This document shows, piece by piece, positions 1 to 5,820 of a stretch of DNA of 6,055 bases. The stretch is from Acidimicrobiales bacterium (lineage in GTDB: Bacteria; Actinomycetota; Acidimicrobiia; Acidimicrobiales; JAKAVM01). The stretch's first letter is position 1, and each line of letters opens with the position of its first letter. The notes below the pieces were generated by a model. It worked only from the letters and a program-made list of their open reading frames with translations. It did not search any database and was not told where the DNA came from. Location of the stretch: the NCBI GenBank assembly GCA_027451785.1, contig DAIDIS010000035.1, positions 1-6,055 on the forward strand, written 5' to 3'. Position numbers and translations under genes: made by a program.

Positions 1-105
1 GGCAGCCATACGATCGAGTTTCTCGCACTCGGGACCGCAATTACCCAAGTAGCCGGAGACGTTGACCTCCCGACTCCCGTCACAGTGATCTCACTCGACG
101 GCTAG
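1..105 (+). CDS. YbjQ-like (PF01906-type) protein, C-terminal fragment
   Basis: Only the last 34 codons of this gene lie in the window; the frame is open to the left edge and stops at TAG 103-105. The visible peptide begins with a 'SHTIEF..LGTAIT' strand. This matches the end of the third gene of the cluster ('SHTIGF..WGTAVT', residues 239-252) and the 'YEF.LYGTAVKV' strand of the second gene. The '[F/L]xxxGTA[V/I]' pattern is the usual last beta strand of YbjQ/PF01906 domains. After it comes a short tail ending 'TPVTVISLDG', similar to the tails of the other two genes. By analogy it is probably a two-domain protein of about 280-310 residues, but the N-terminal part cannot be seen. The 'heavy-metal-binding' family label is historical and no metal ligand is visible here. 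Function unknown. Confidence 0.75.
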   Translation, partial: GSHTIEFLALGTAITQVAGDVDLPTPVTVISLDG

Positions 106-107
106 CC

Positions 108-1055
108 ATGGTGCGATCCAATAGCGACGGCGGCCCGGACCCCCAGACCAGCACCGAGGAAGTAGAGGCTTCGTCGGCGGCAAGGCTGGAAAGCCAGGTA
201 TTCGGCTCAGCCTTGAGTCCTGCCGGTTTGGGAGCCTGTCTTGAGCTTGGAATGAAGCCGGTAGGCTTCGTTCAAGGGTTCGCTGCCATGCAGATAAACA
301 GCTCCGCTTTCGGAATTGGTGGGTTCTTGAACACGGCGGCGCCTACCTCCAGCTACCAATGCCCACATGGGATGATCATGGGAAGCAACGACCATCGGGC
401 GTGGGGTGCAAACTACGAGCTTTCTTCAAGCGAAGCAGCGTGGAGGCAGGGCTTCAACTCCGCTTACACCAGGATGATCGAGGAAGCCAAAGAGGCCGGC
501 GCGCACGGCATCATCGGCGTTTCCCCGATCAAGCCCCGAAGGATGGACAATGACGCCTACGAGTTCCATTTGTATGGTACTGCCGTGAAGGTTGAAGGTG
601 CGCAATCACAAGGGCCACCGTTTAGCACCTTTTTGTCTGGACAGCGATTGGTGAAGCTGATTCAGGCAGGCTTCATGCCCGTTCAGGTCCTTTCCACCAT
701 TTCCATGGTGGCGATCTACGCCAGCTGCATCACAGAGGGAATGGAAACCGGGTGGGGTGGAGCCGCACGGATGGGACTCGGGGGCTATTCCCAATACGGC
801 CAAGGAACGGGCACCATGGGAGAGGTTGTTCAGGTGGTGGACGCCCACGAGTTGGCATACAGGAGCGCAAACTCTGATATTCAAGGTGGGCTCGCCGGCG
901 ATGTCCTCCACGGAGCATCAGTCAAGATTTGGGACAACCATATGTCTGAGTGTGACCGGGTGGTCTATTGCTCGGTGCAAGGAACCAGAGTTAGGCGCTT
1001 CAAAGAGTCCGGTGAAATCGAGACTCCGAGAGTAATAGTGAGTTTGTGGCGATGA
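108..1055 (+). CDS. Two-domain YbjQ-like protein of unknown function
   Basis: This 315-residue soluble protein has no signal peptide or membrane segment. After a low-complexity acidic N-terminus (residues 1-30) it contains two YbjQ-like units. Unit A (about 35-165) has the lead-in 'LSPAGL..CLELGMKPVGFVQG', a helix rich in Ala and Glu (109-130), the 'GAHGIIGV' turn (131-138) and the closing strand 'FHLYGTAVKV' (153-162). Unit B (about 173-298) repeats the lead-in as 'FLSGQRLVKLIQAGFMPVQV', but its GA-GVVGV core is degraded and the closing strand reads 'GTRVRRF'. The ATG is 2 bp after the preceding stop and has no clear Shine-Dalgarno, so it probably depends on coupled translation. GTG 111 is an adjacent alternative. 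The tail 'TPRVIVSLWR' resembles those of its paralogues. Single-domain family members form oligomeric rings; whether this one does is unknown, as is its role. Confidence 0.85.
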   Translation: MVRSNSDGGPDPQTSTEEVEASSAARLESQVFGSALSPAGLGACLELGMKPVGFVQGFAAMQINSSAFGIGGFLNTAAPTSSYQCPHGMIMGSNDHRAWGANYELSSSEAAWRQGFNSAYTRMIEEAKEAGAHGIIGVSPIKPRRMDNDAYEFHLYGTAVKVEGAQSQGPPFSTFLSGQRLVKLIQAGFMPVQVLSTISMVAIYASCITEGMETGWGGAARMGLGGYSQYGQGTGTMGEVVQVVDAHELAYRSANSDIQGGLAGDVLHGASVKIWDNHMSECDRVVYCSVQGTRVRRFKESGEIETPRVIVSLWR

Positions 1056-1903
1056 CCTTCAAGCCAGTCAACTCGGGAATCATGAAGACCGCCATGGAGT
1101 CCCTGTCGTCTGTTCCGCAATCAAGCCGCCAAGGTCCAGGAATCACTTCAGGCCTGTCCATCGATGAGACTCTACTGTTGCATACCCAACAATGGGGTCC
1201 GGCCGGGTTTGTCTACTCGATGAGCGAAGTTGCCATACCTCCCGGGACTTTCTGGACCACTCCGGGTTCGGAAGTTCAACACTTGGGACCGGCGTCGCAA
1301 GCATTTATGTCGGCATTCCACCAGGCATCACAGCGGATGCTCTCGCAATGTTCCCAGTTGCAAGGAGCCGGTGTCGTCGGGGTAGACGTGAGCTACGAAC
1401 TTCACCGCAACCACGTGGCGGTACAGTTGGCCGGCACAGCGATCACGAGATCCCTGAATGACTCACATTCGGGAACCGCTCAGCCGTTTATTTCGGACCT
1501 TTCGGCACGCGATTTCGTTCTTTTGGAGCAGGCAGGCTGGTACCCAGTCGGCCTTAGCTTCGGCGCAGGATATGTGTCGGTCCCAAGGCGCGGTATCGGG
1601 AAAGCTCTCTCTCAGGCTGGCCAGAACGTCGAGCTGGAACTTCTCACTAACGGAATGTACGCCGCAAGAGAGAGGGCTTTGGATTCTTTGCAGCGTGTGG
1701 CGAGTTTACTTAAAGCCTCGGGCGTCGTTGGCGTCAACGTGAAAGAGGGACCTTTGGGTTTCTCGTCGCATACGATCGGTTTCACTTGCTGGGGAACAGC
1801 AGTTACGATGACCTCGAATGAGCACAGGTTACTTGAACCCGAGATGGCGATCGAGTTGGACGACGATTCGATGGGCGTGAACGCAAAGTCACTCAGGGGC
1901 TGA
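1052..1903 (+). CDS. Two-domain YbjQ-like protein of unknown function
   Basis: This is a 283-residue soluble protein and the third paralogue of the cluster. Both units are well preserved. Unit 1 has 'LSIDETLLLHTQQWGPAGFVYSM' (35-57), an alpha segment (81-104), 'GAGVVGVDV' (105-113) and 'VQLAGTAIT' (124-132). Unit 2 has 'DLSARDFVLLEQAGWYPVGL' (149-168), the helix around 204-222, 'SGVVGVNV' (223-230) and 'FTCWGTAVTM' (244-253). The C-terminus is acidic (268-272). I chose ATG 1052 because it overlaps the upstream TGA as ATGA, the usual sign of translational coupling. A GTG at 1046 in the same frame would add two residues. A weak GTGAG lies about 9 bases before the ATG. It should be co-transcribed with the two genes before it. 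No catalytic residues or clustered metal ligands are apparent, so function is unknown; family membership is judged from the repeated motifs. Confidence 0.88.
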   Translation: MTFKPVNSGIMKTAMESLSSVPQSSRQGPGITSGLSIDETLLLHTQQWGPAGFVYSMSEVAIPPGTFWTTPGSEVQHLGPASQAFMSAFHQASQRMLSQCSQLQGAGVVGVDVSYELHRNHVAVQLAGTAITRSLNDSHSGTAQPFISDLSARDFVLLEQAGWYPVGLSFGAGYVSVPRRGIGKALSQAGQNVELELLTNGMYAARERALDSLQRVASLLKASGVVGVNVKEGPLGFSSHTIGFTCWGTAVTMTSNEHRLLEPEMAIELDDDSMGVNAKSLRG

Positions 1904-1911
1904 ATACAACC

Positions 1912-1934
1912 GATACCGGAAAGCCCCCGGTATC
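1912..1934. terminator. Intergenic hairpin, possible terminator between convergent genes
   Basis: A perfect 8-bp inverted repeat (GATACCGG at 1912-1919, CCGGTATC at 1927-1934) encloses a 7-base loop. It starts 9 bases after the stop of the YbjQ-like cluster and lies 55 bases beyond the stop of the convergent exonuclease gene. Position and symmetry suit a terminator serving both sides. There is no T-run on either strand, so it is not a textbook intrinsic terminator and could instead act as an RNA 3'-end stabiliser. Nothing else recognisable lies in 1904-1989. Confidence 0.5.
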
Positions 1935-1989
1935 ACGCGGCCAGGAACTTACCGTTGGCTGAACTGGGTAGTCCTAACCAATGGCTGGC

Positions 1990-2796
1990 TTAAAGCTGCC
2001 CGCTCAAGGTAACGCTCACCGGGCAGTGGTCGCTTCCCATCACTTCAGGGTGGATATCCGCACTTTTGACCTTGGCAGCCAACTTTTCGGAGGCCAGGAG
2101 ATAGTCGATGCGCCAACCGACGTTTCGCTCCCTTGCCTTTGCGAAATATGACCACCAGGTGTAATAGCCATTTCCCTGATGGAACATCCGAAAGGTGTCC
2201 ACGAAACCGGCATCTATGAATGACTGGAAGCCCTCTCGCTCTTCGTCGGTAAATCCCTTCTTTCCAACATTGGGCTTAGGGTTGGCCAAGTCGTCGGGCG
2301 TGTGTGCGACGTTCAGGTCTCCACAAAACAAAACCGGCTTCGTCTCCTCCAGACGCTTCATGTACGCAAGAAATGCGGGATCCCACTGCTTGTGCCTCAA
2401 AGCTAAGCGACCCAAGTCGTCTTTGGCGTTGGGTGTGTACACGGTCGCCACGAAGGTTCCAGGAAACTCAGCTACCAGTACTCGCCCCTCTTCGTTCGGG
2501 TCCCCGAAATCGTCGCCGGTAACCTGGAACTTGTCGATGATGTCCTCAGGCAATCCCGGAATGACATTGATCGGCTCCTTGCGGGAGAAGATGGCCGTAC
2601 CTGAGTAACCCTTACGCTTTGCCGAGTTCCAGTACTCGAAATATCCCATGTCGTCATGCTCGGATTGGCTCTTTTCGGCTTTGGTCTCTTGAAAGCAGAC
2701 GACGTCGGCGTCCATGTCGATCATGAAAGAGCTGAAGAGACCTTTTTTGTGGACAGCACGGATTCCGTTTACGTTCCAGGAGGCAATTTTCACCAT
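1990..2796 (-). CDS. xthA: Exodeoxyribonuclease III / AP endonuclease (ExoA/APE1 type)
   Basis: This 268-residue enzyme of the EEP (exonuclease-endonuclease-phosphatase) superfamily is expected to cut the DNA backbone 5' of abasic sites in base excision repair, with 3'-phosphodiesterase and 3'-5' exonuclease activity; it is cytosolic and Mg2+ dependent. The family residues are all present: 'SWNVNGIRA' (N8, N10), 'CFQETK' (E37), 'VYTPN' (Y120), 'CGDLNVAHT' (D160, N162), 'ARERNVGWRIDY' (D231) and 'GSDHCPV' (D256, H257). Length is normal. The 'WWSY..KARERNVGWRIDY' block is closer to Bacillus ExoA and human APE1 than to E. coli Xth. I chose ATG 2796 because family proteins begin right at this strand. 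A TTG at 2829 would add 11 unconserved residues and leave only 2 bp after the upstream gene. The ATG has only a weak AGAAAG about 13 bases upstream. It is the last gene of a three-gene - strand operon. Confidence 0.97.
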   Translation of the reverse strand: MVKIASWNVNGIRAVHKKGLFSSFMIDMDADVVCFQETKAEKSQSEHDDMGYFEYWNSAKRKGYSGTAIFSRKEPINVIPGLPEDIIDKFQVTGDDFGDPNEEGRVLVAEFPGTFVATVYTPNAKDDLGRLALRHKQWDPAFLAYMKRLEETKPVLFCGDLNVAHTPDDLANPKPNVGKKGFTDEEREGFQSFIDAGFVDTFRMFHQGNGYYTWWSYFAKARERNVGWRIDYLLASEKLAAKVKSADIHPEVMGSDHCPVSVTLSGQL

Positions 2797-2831
2797 CTGT
2801 AAGACCAATCTTTCTGCGGCAGATGCCAAGG

Positions 2832-3611
2832 CTATCCGCTCTTAGTCGCCGAGCTACGAAAAGTAAGCTCGATCCCCCGCAGGTCTCCTTCGTCGTCCAA
2901 AAGCTCCCCCTCGCACCTGAATCCCTCGGACATCGCAAACTCCGCCAGCGCATCTGCCTGCCCATGCCCCAACTCCATAAGCACCTTTCCTCCGGGGATC
3001 AAGAACCGAGTCGACTGGGAAATAATCTCTTTTGCAAAATCCAGCCCGTCCTCGCCTCCGCAATACGCACCCACACTTTCGTAATCGGCAGTTCCGGAGG
3101 GTAGGAATCGGAGATGATCCGCAGGAACGTAAGGCGGCACCGACACGACAAGTCCAATCCTGCCGTGGAATGATCCCGGCAGGGCTTCCATCAAATGCCC
3201 CTGATAGACCTCAACTCCGTTCAATCCGGCGCACTCGATAGCATTGGCATCCGAGTCGCAGCCAACCACATGCGAATTCGGGTAAGCGAGGCTAAGTACC
3301 CTGGCAATAGCCCCGCTGCCGGTGCAGATGTCAGCTACCAAATTCACTGACGCTGCGATCTCGATCGCCCTTCTAACCAGCCCTTCGGTCTGCCATCTCG
3401 GAACGTACACCTGGGGCAATATCCGGATCTCGATATCACAAAACCGGACCTTGCCCGTGATCCAGGCAAGAGGCTCCCCGGCAAGGCGCCTTGAGACCAT
3501 GGATGCAAGATCGGAGGGGGAAGCGCAGGCTGCGATCAACTCTTGCGCTTCGTCCTCAGCAGCGACGAATCCCTGTCCGGCAAGAAGGTCGGCCAGATCC
3601 TTGAATTGCAT
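2832..3611 (-). CDS. PrmC/HemK-related SAM-dependent methyltransferase (putative protein-glutamine N5-methyltransferase)
   Basis: This 259-residue class I SAM methyltransferase resembles PrmC. It has an N-terminal helical part with 'EDEAQELI' (19-26), the linker 'RRLAGEPLAWITGKVRFC' (41-58) and 'VYVPRWQTE' (68-76), SAM motif I 'DICTGSGAIA' (94-103), an acidic SAM-ribose position 'VVGCDSD' (115-121), the substrate-loop position 'VVSVPPYVP' (155-163), 'CGGEDGLDF' (184-192) and 'LIPGGKVLMELG' (204-215). The overall pattern matches the actinobacterial PrmC-related subfamily (I recall TIGR03704) more than the release-factor methyltransferase itself, so substrate is unproven. The Asn of NPPY is replaced by Val158, and the usual basic residue after 'VPR' is Trp73. 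ATG 3611 has GGGGA 7 bases upstream and matches the family N-terminus. TTG 3644, with an equally good GGGGAAG, would add 11 residues and overlap the upstream gene by 8 bp. Confidence 0.85.
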   Translation of the reverse strand: MQFKDLADLLAGQGFVAAEDEAQELIAACASPSDLASMVSRRLAGEPLAWITGKVRFCDIEIRILPQVYVPRWQTEGLVRRAIEIAASVNLVADICTGSGAIARVLSLAYPNSHVVGCDSDANAIECAGLNGVEVYQGHLMEALPGSFHGRIGLVVSVPPYVPADHLRFLPSGTADYESVGAYCGGEDGLDFAKEIISQSTRFLIPGGKVLMELGHGQADALAEFAMSEGFRCEGELLDDEGDLRGIELTFRSSATKSG

Positions 3612-3636
3612 GGTTCGATCCCCGGGTCCGGAGGAT

Positions 3637-3849
3637 TCAGTCAACGGGTACTTCCCCGAAGCGCTTGAGTGCGACTACGGACCAGACAAACTCGATCACG
3701 CCAAAGGGCCATGCTCCGGAAATAAACCCGTATGCGCTGGAAAGCACGCAACCCATGGCAAAGCCGAGAACAAACAGCTTTCCCCGCTTTTCCAGGGCAT
3801 ACATCGCCATCATGAATGAAAGTGCTGCAACGCCGTAAATGGTGATCAT
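3637..3849 (-). CDS. Small hydrophobic membrane protein, unknown function
   Basis: This 70-residue protein is almost entirely hydrophobic. Likely membrane segments are residues 2-19, 25-44 and possibly 47-62, separated by a short basic loop 'EKRGK' (20-24) and a Gly/Pro turn 'SGAWPFG' (44-50). The ordered helix-loop-helix pattern and aromatic-rich 'VIEFVWSVVALKRF' (51-64) look like a real conserved small membrane protein rather than a chance frame. Similar short proteins ending '..WPFGV.E..W..VAL.R' occur in other bacteria, from memory. Start ATG 3849 is the only good one; a GAGGG lies rather far upstream (about 13 bases). It ends 25 bp before the methyltransferase ATG, or overlaps its alternative TTG by 8 bp, so it is the first gene of the operon with the methyltransferase and the AP endonuclease. 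I cannot assign a function. Confidence 0.72.
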   Translation of the reverse strand: MITIYGVAALSFMMAMYALEKRGKLFVLGFAMGCVLSSAYGFISGAWPFGVIEFVWSVVALKRFGEVPVD

Positions 3850-4052
3850 CGTTACCGAAAGGCCCTCGCACCCAATATTGCATTATTGCCATTAAGTTCC
3901 AGAGAATCCCGAGGCTGATTGGGATAAATTTGACTTCAGGCGAGTAAATACTTACCCAAAGTGACTAATCATGGCCCATTCCACACAAGGAACGCACGCT
4001 ATAACAATGACCTGTACCGTTGGTGCCTCATCGATAACCCCGGGAGTCCACT
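3850..4052. other. Divergent intergenic region
   Basis: This 203-bp gap separates the - strand operon from the acyltransferase gene and should hold promoters for both directions. It is visibly more AT-rich than its surroundings, especially 3873-3900 and 3921-3955. It includes the 8-bp palindrome CAATATTG (3873-3880), which could be an operator half or chance. I see no clear -35/-10 pair for the - strand and no structured RNA or small gene. Confidence 0.5.
3979..4005 (+). promoter_or_regulatory. Candidate promoter for the acyltransferase gene
   Basis: TATAAC at 4000-4005 is a good -10 box and would start a transcript near 4012, about 40 bases before the ATG. The -35 side is weak: TTCCAC at 3979-3984 has only 15-bp spacing and three of six consensus bases. 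A separate TTGACT at 3930-3935 has no matching -10 at 16-18 bp. The call rests mostly on the -10 box and its position. Confidence 0.3.
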
Positions 4053-5498
4053 ATGTCATCTAGGCGCATGAATGGGATGGACGCAGCATTCATCTACCTC
4101 GAGGGCAAGGCGCAGCCCATGACCAATACCTACCTCTTCATGCTGGGGAAGTCGCCGGATCCACTTATGGGTCCAATTACGCTCGACGAATTGCGAGAGC
4201 ACATCTCGGTAAGGCTGGACAGCGTGCCCTCGCTCCGTTGGAGGGTAGTACCTACTCCCCTCCATTTGAACCATCCGCTTTACATGGACGACCCCGATTT
4301 CTCGATAGCCAACCACGTCACTTCGGTAACGCTTCCCTCACCTGGAAACGCCGGGCAACTCAACGATCTGGTAGCTAAATACGGTGGTGTGGAACTTGAT
4401 CGTTCAATGCCCCTTTGGGGAATCATGCTCGTAGATGGTGTCGAAGGAGACGGACAGGCGCTGATCTTTCGAGGTCACCACTGCATGTTCGACGGAATCT
4501 CGACAATGGTCACACTGGGGCGCCTATTCTCTCCCGATCCATTGGGACAGAGCGATGAAGCTCCTCCGTATACGCCTCAGCCCATTCCCAGCACAGGCAC
4601 GCTGGCTTGGAATGGATGGAAGGAACAACTTGTTAATTCCAAAGGGTTCATCAAGCTCACCGTAAAGGCGGCCGAAGAAGCAAAGGCCGCCAGGAGCTAC
4701 TTCGACAGCACGGACGAGCCGCGTCCCAGATACCGAGATATGCCGAGGACGGTATTCAACTCCTCAGGTGGGGCTGGTCGAATCTATGCCCGTGGTCTCT
4801 TCGAGCTAAGTGACATTTCGAGGGTTCGCAGGGCTGCCGGCGTGACGTTTACCGACGTGATTTTGGCAACGGTATCGGGCGGAATGAGAGCGGTGCTCGG
4901 CAAGCGTGGCGAGTTGCCCGAGCAGGCGCTGATCACCGCAGTTCCCACGGGCCTTGCTTCCGGCGATACCAGCCCAAGGCAATGGGGAAACAAGTTCGCC
5001 GGGATGACTGCGTCGTTGGCGACAAACGTCGAGGATCCTTGGGATCGACTGCACGAAATCTCAAGGGTTGCAAAGATCACGAAGCGAGGAGTCGACCTCG
5101 CGGGTGAGACCATGTGGACAGCACTTTCGGACAAAGTTCCTGGGTTTGCAATGAAGGCAGCCCTCATGCTGAACAGCGCCAAGTGCAAGAGAAGCAAGAA
5201 GCACCCTAACACCCCGGTCCTCGTATCCAACGTGAGGGGCCCTGAGGAAAAATTGGTCCTCGCCGGACGACCCATCAACGAGTTCTACATCACCGGACCA
5301 CCCAACTCGGGCACAGGTGCAGTATTGGGCTTCATCTCTTATGGAGACAAGATGTCCGTCGGATGCTTTTCGATCCAGGGAACCTTGGACGACCCTGAAT
5401 TCTTTGTCGAAGCCATGAAGGAGTCGCTCGCCGAACTGGTCGAGATTGCGGATCGCGTAGCCACAGAGCCGCAATCGTCCATTGGTCAGGGCAACTGA
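4053..5498 (+). CDS. Wax ester synthase / acyl-CoA:diacylglycerol acyltransferase (WS/DGAT)
   Basis: This 481-residue enzyme transfers an acyl group from acyl-CoA to diacylglycerol or a long-chain alcohol, forming triacylglycerol or wax ester at the inner face of the membrane or on lipid droplets. The catalytic HHxxxDG is intact in 'GHHCMFDGIS' (H142, H143, D147). Other family marks are 'GMDAAFIYLE' (8-17), 'LRWRV' (61-65), 'PLWGIMLVDG' (120-129), 'SRVRRAAGVTFTDVILA' (256-272; many homologues have Asn where T267 stands), 'GNKFAGM' (312-318), 'VSNVRGP' (391-397) and 'LGFISYGDKMSVG' (425-437). Length is typical. ATG 4053 is supported by GGGAG at 4042-4046, six bases upstream. It is transcribed alone, divergent from the methyltransferase operon and convergent with the next gene (13 bp apart). 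Lipid storage by this enzyme is common in actinobacteria. Which acceptor is used cannot be read from the sequence. Confidence 0.95.
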   Translation: MSSRRMNGMDAAFIYLEGKAQPMTNTYLFMLGKSPDPLMGPITLDELREHISVRLDSVPSLRWRVVPTPLHLNHPLYMDDPDFSIANHVTSVTLPSPGNAGQLNDLVAKYGGVELDRSMPLWGIMLVDGVEGDGQALIFRGHHCMFDGISTMVTLGRLFSPDPLGQSDEAPPYTPQPIPSTGTLAWNGWKEQLVNSKGFIKLTVKAAEEAKAARSYFDSTDEPRPRYRDMPRTVFNSSGGAGRIYARGLFELSDISRVRRAAGVTFTDVILATVSGGMRAVLGKRGELPEQALITAVPTGLASGDTSPRQWGNKFAGMTASLATNVEDPWDRLHEISRVAKITKRGVDLAGETMWTALSDKVPGFAMKAALMLNSAKCKRSKKHPNTPVLVSNVRGPEEKLVLAGRPINEFYITGPPNSGTGAVLGFISYGDKMSVGCFSIQGTLDDPEFFVEAMKESLAELVEIADRVATEPQSSIGQGN

Positions 5499-5511
5499 GC
5501 TAGGTCAACAA

Positions 5512-5820
5512 TCACTTTCCCGGTTTGTTGGCAGACCTGATCGCGCGAGCCACCGAGGCCGTCAAAACCAAGGACGCGAGTGCTACCGTCACAATTGCCT
5601 CAATCCACTTCGAAGTTCCGGCTGAAGTGATTCCGTAGACGATCAGCAACACGGCAACAACACCAACGAACAACTCCGGGGTATCGCCGACGAGGAAATC
5701 CCACCAGAACATTCCAAACGACCGTAGCCACTTGGCTATGGGAAGTTGCTGTTGGCGTGGCACAGACGAATTTATTCCTACGACGCCTGCCTCACCCGCT
5801 TCATTGCTAACTTGCGACAC
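5512..5820 (-). CDS. Small two-helix membrane protein ('FWWDFLVGD' type)
   Basis: From GTG 5820 this is a 102-residue protein. It has a polar N-terminus, the motif 'LRSFGMFWWDFLVGDTPEL' (32-50), and two predicted membrane helices at about 49-65 and 72-91, ending in a basic tail. Proteins with an 'FW.DF.VGD' motif before two helices recur in actinobacteria; I recall them next to the type of membrane protein encoded just upstream, but they have no known function. The start is uncertain. GTG 5820 has GAAGGG nine bases upstream and overlaps the upstream stop by 14 bp. ATG 5886 would overlap it by 80 bp and adds unconserved sequence. GTG 5763 would still include the whole motif. The stop faces that of the acyltransferase gene with no visible terminator. 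Probably co-translated with its upstream neighbour and perhaps its partner; this is inference. Confidence 0.7.
   Translation of the reverse strand: MSQVSNEAGEAGVVGINSSVPRQQQLPIAKWLRSFGMFWWDFLVGDTPELFVGVVAVLLIVYGITSAGTSKWIEAIVTVALASLVLTASVARAIRSANKPGK

Noticed and set aside
606..911. 101-codon - strand open frame in the middle YbjQ-like gene
   Set aside because: It is a shadow of the + strand gene, whose repeat motifs and coupling to its neighbours are clear.
1..1903. Metal-binding function for the YbjQ-like cluster
   Set aside because: The family name suggests it, but no clustered Cys/His ligands shared by the paralogues are visible; isolated residues such as the Cys-Pro-His in the second gene are not conserved in the third.
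2195..2608. 137-codon + strand open frame inside the exonuclease gene
   Set aside because: It lies fully antisense to a gene with all catalytic motifs intact, and its peptide is basic and Ser/Pro-rich with no recognisable domain.
3322..3819. 165-codon + strand open frame across the methyltransferase and small membrane genes
   Set aside because: It spans the junction of two well-supported - strand genes, has no ribosome binding site that stands out, and shows no domain.
3641..3892. 83-codon - strand frame overlapping the 70-aa membrane protein
   Set aside because: The peptide is Cys/Arg/His-rich and shows no membrane or domain pattern, while the other frame gives clean hydrophobic helices.
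4784..5278. 164-codon - strand open frame inside the acyltransferase gene
   Set aside because: It is antisense to a conserved WS/DGAT core, and its composition follows from the complementary codons.
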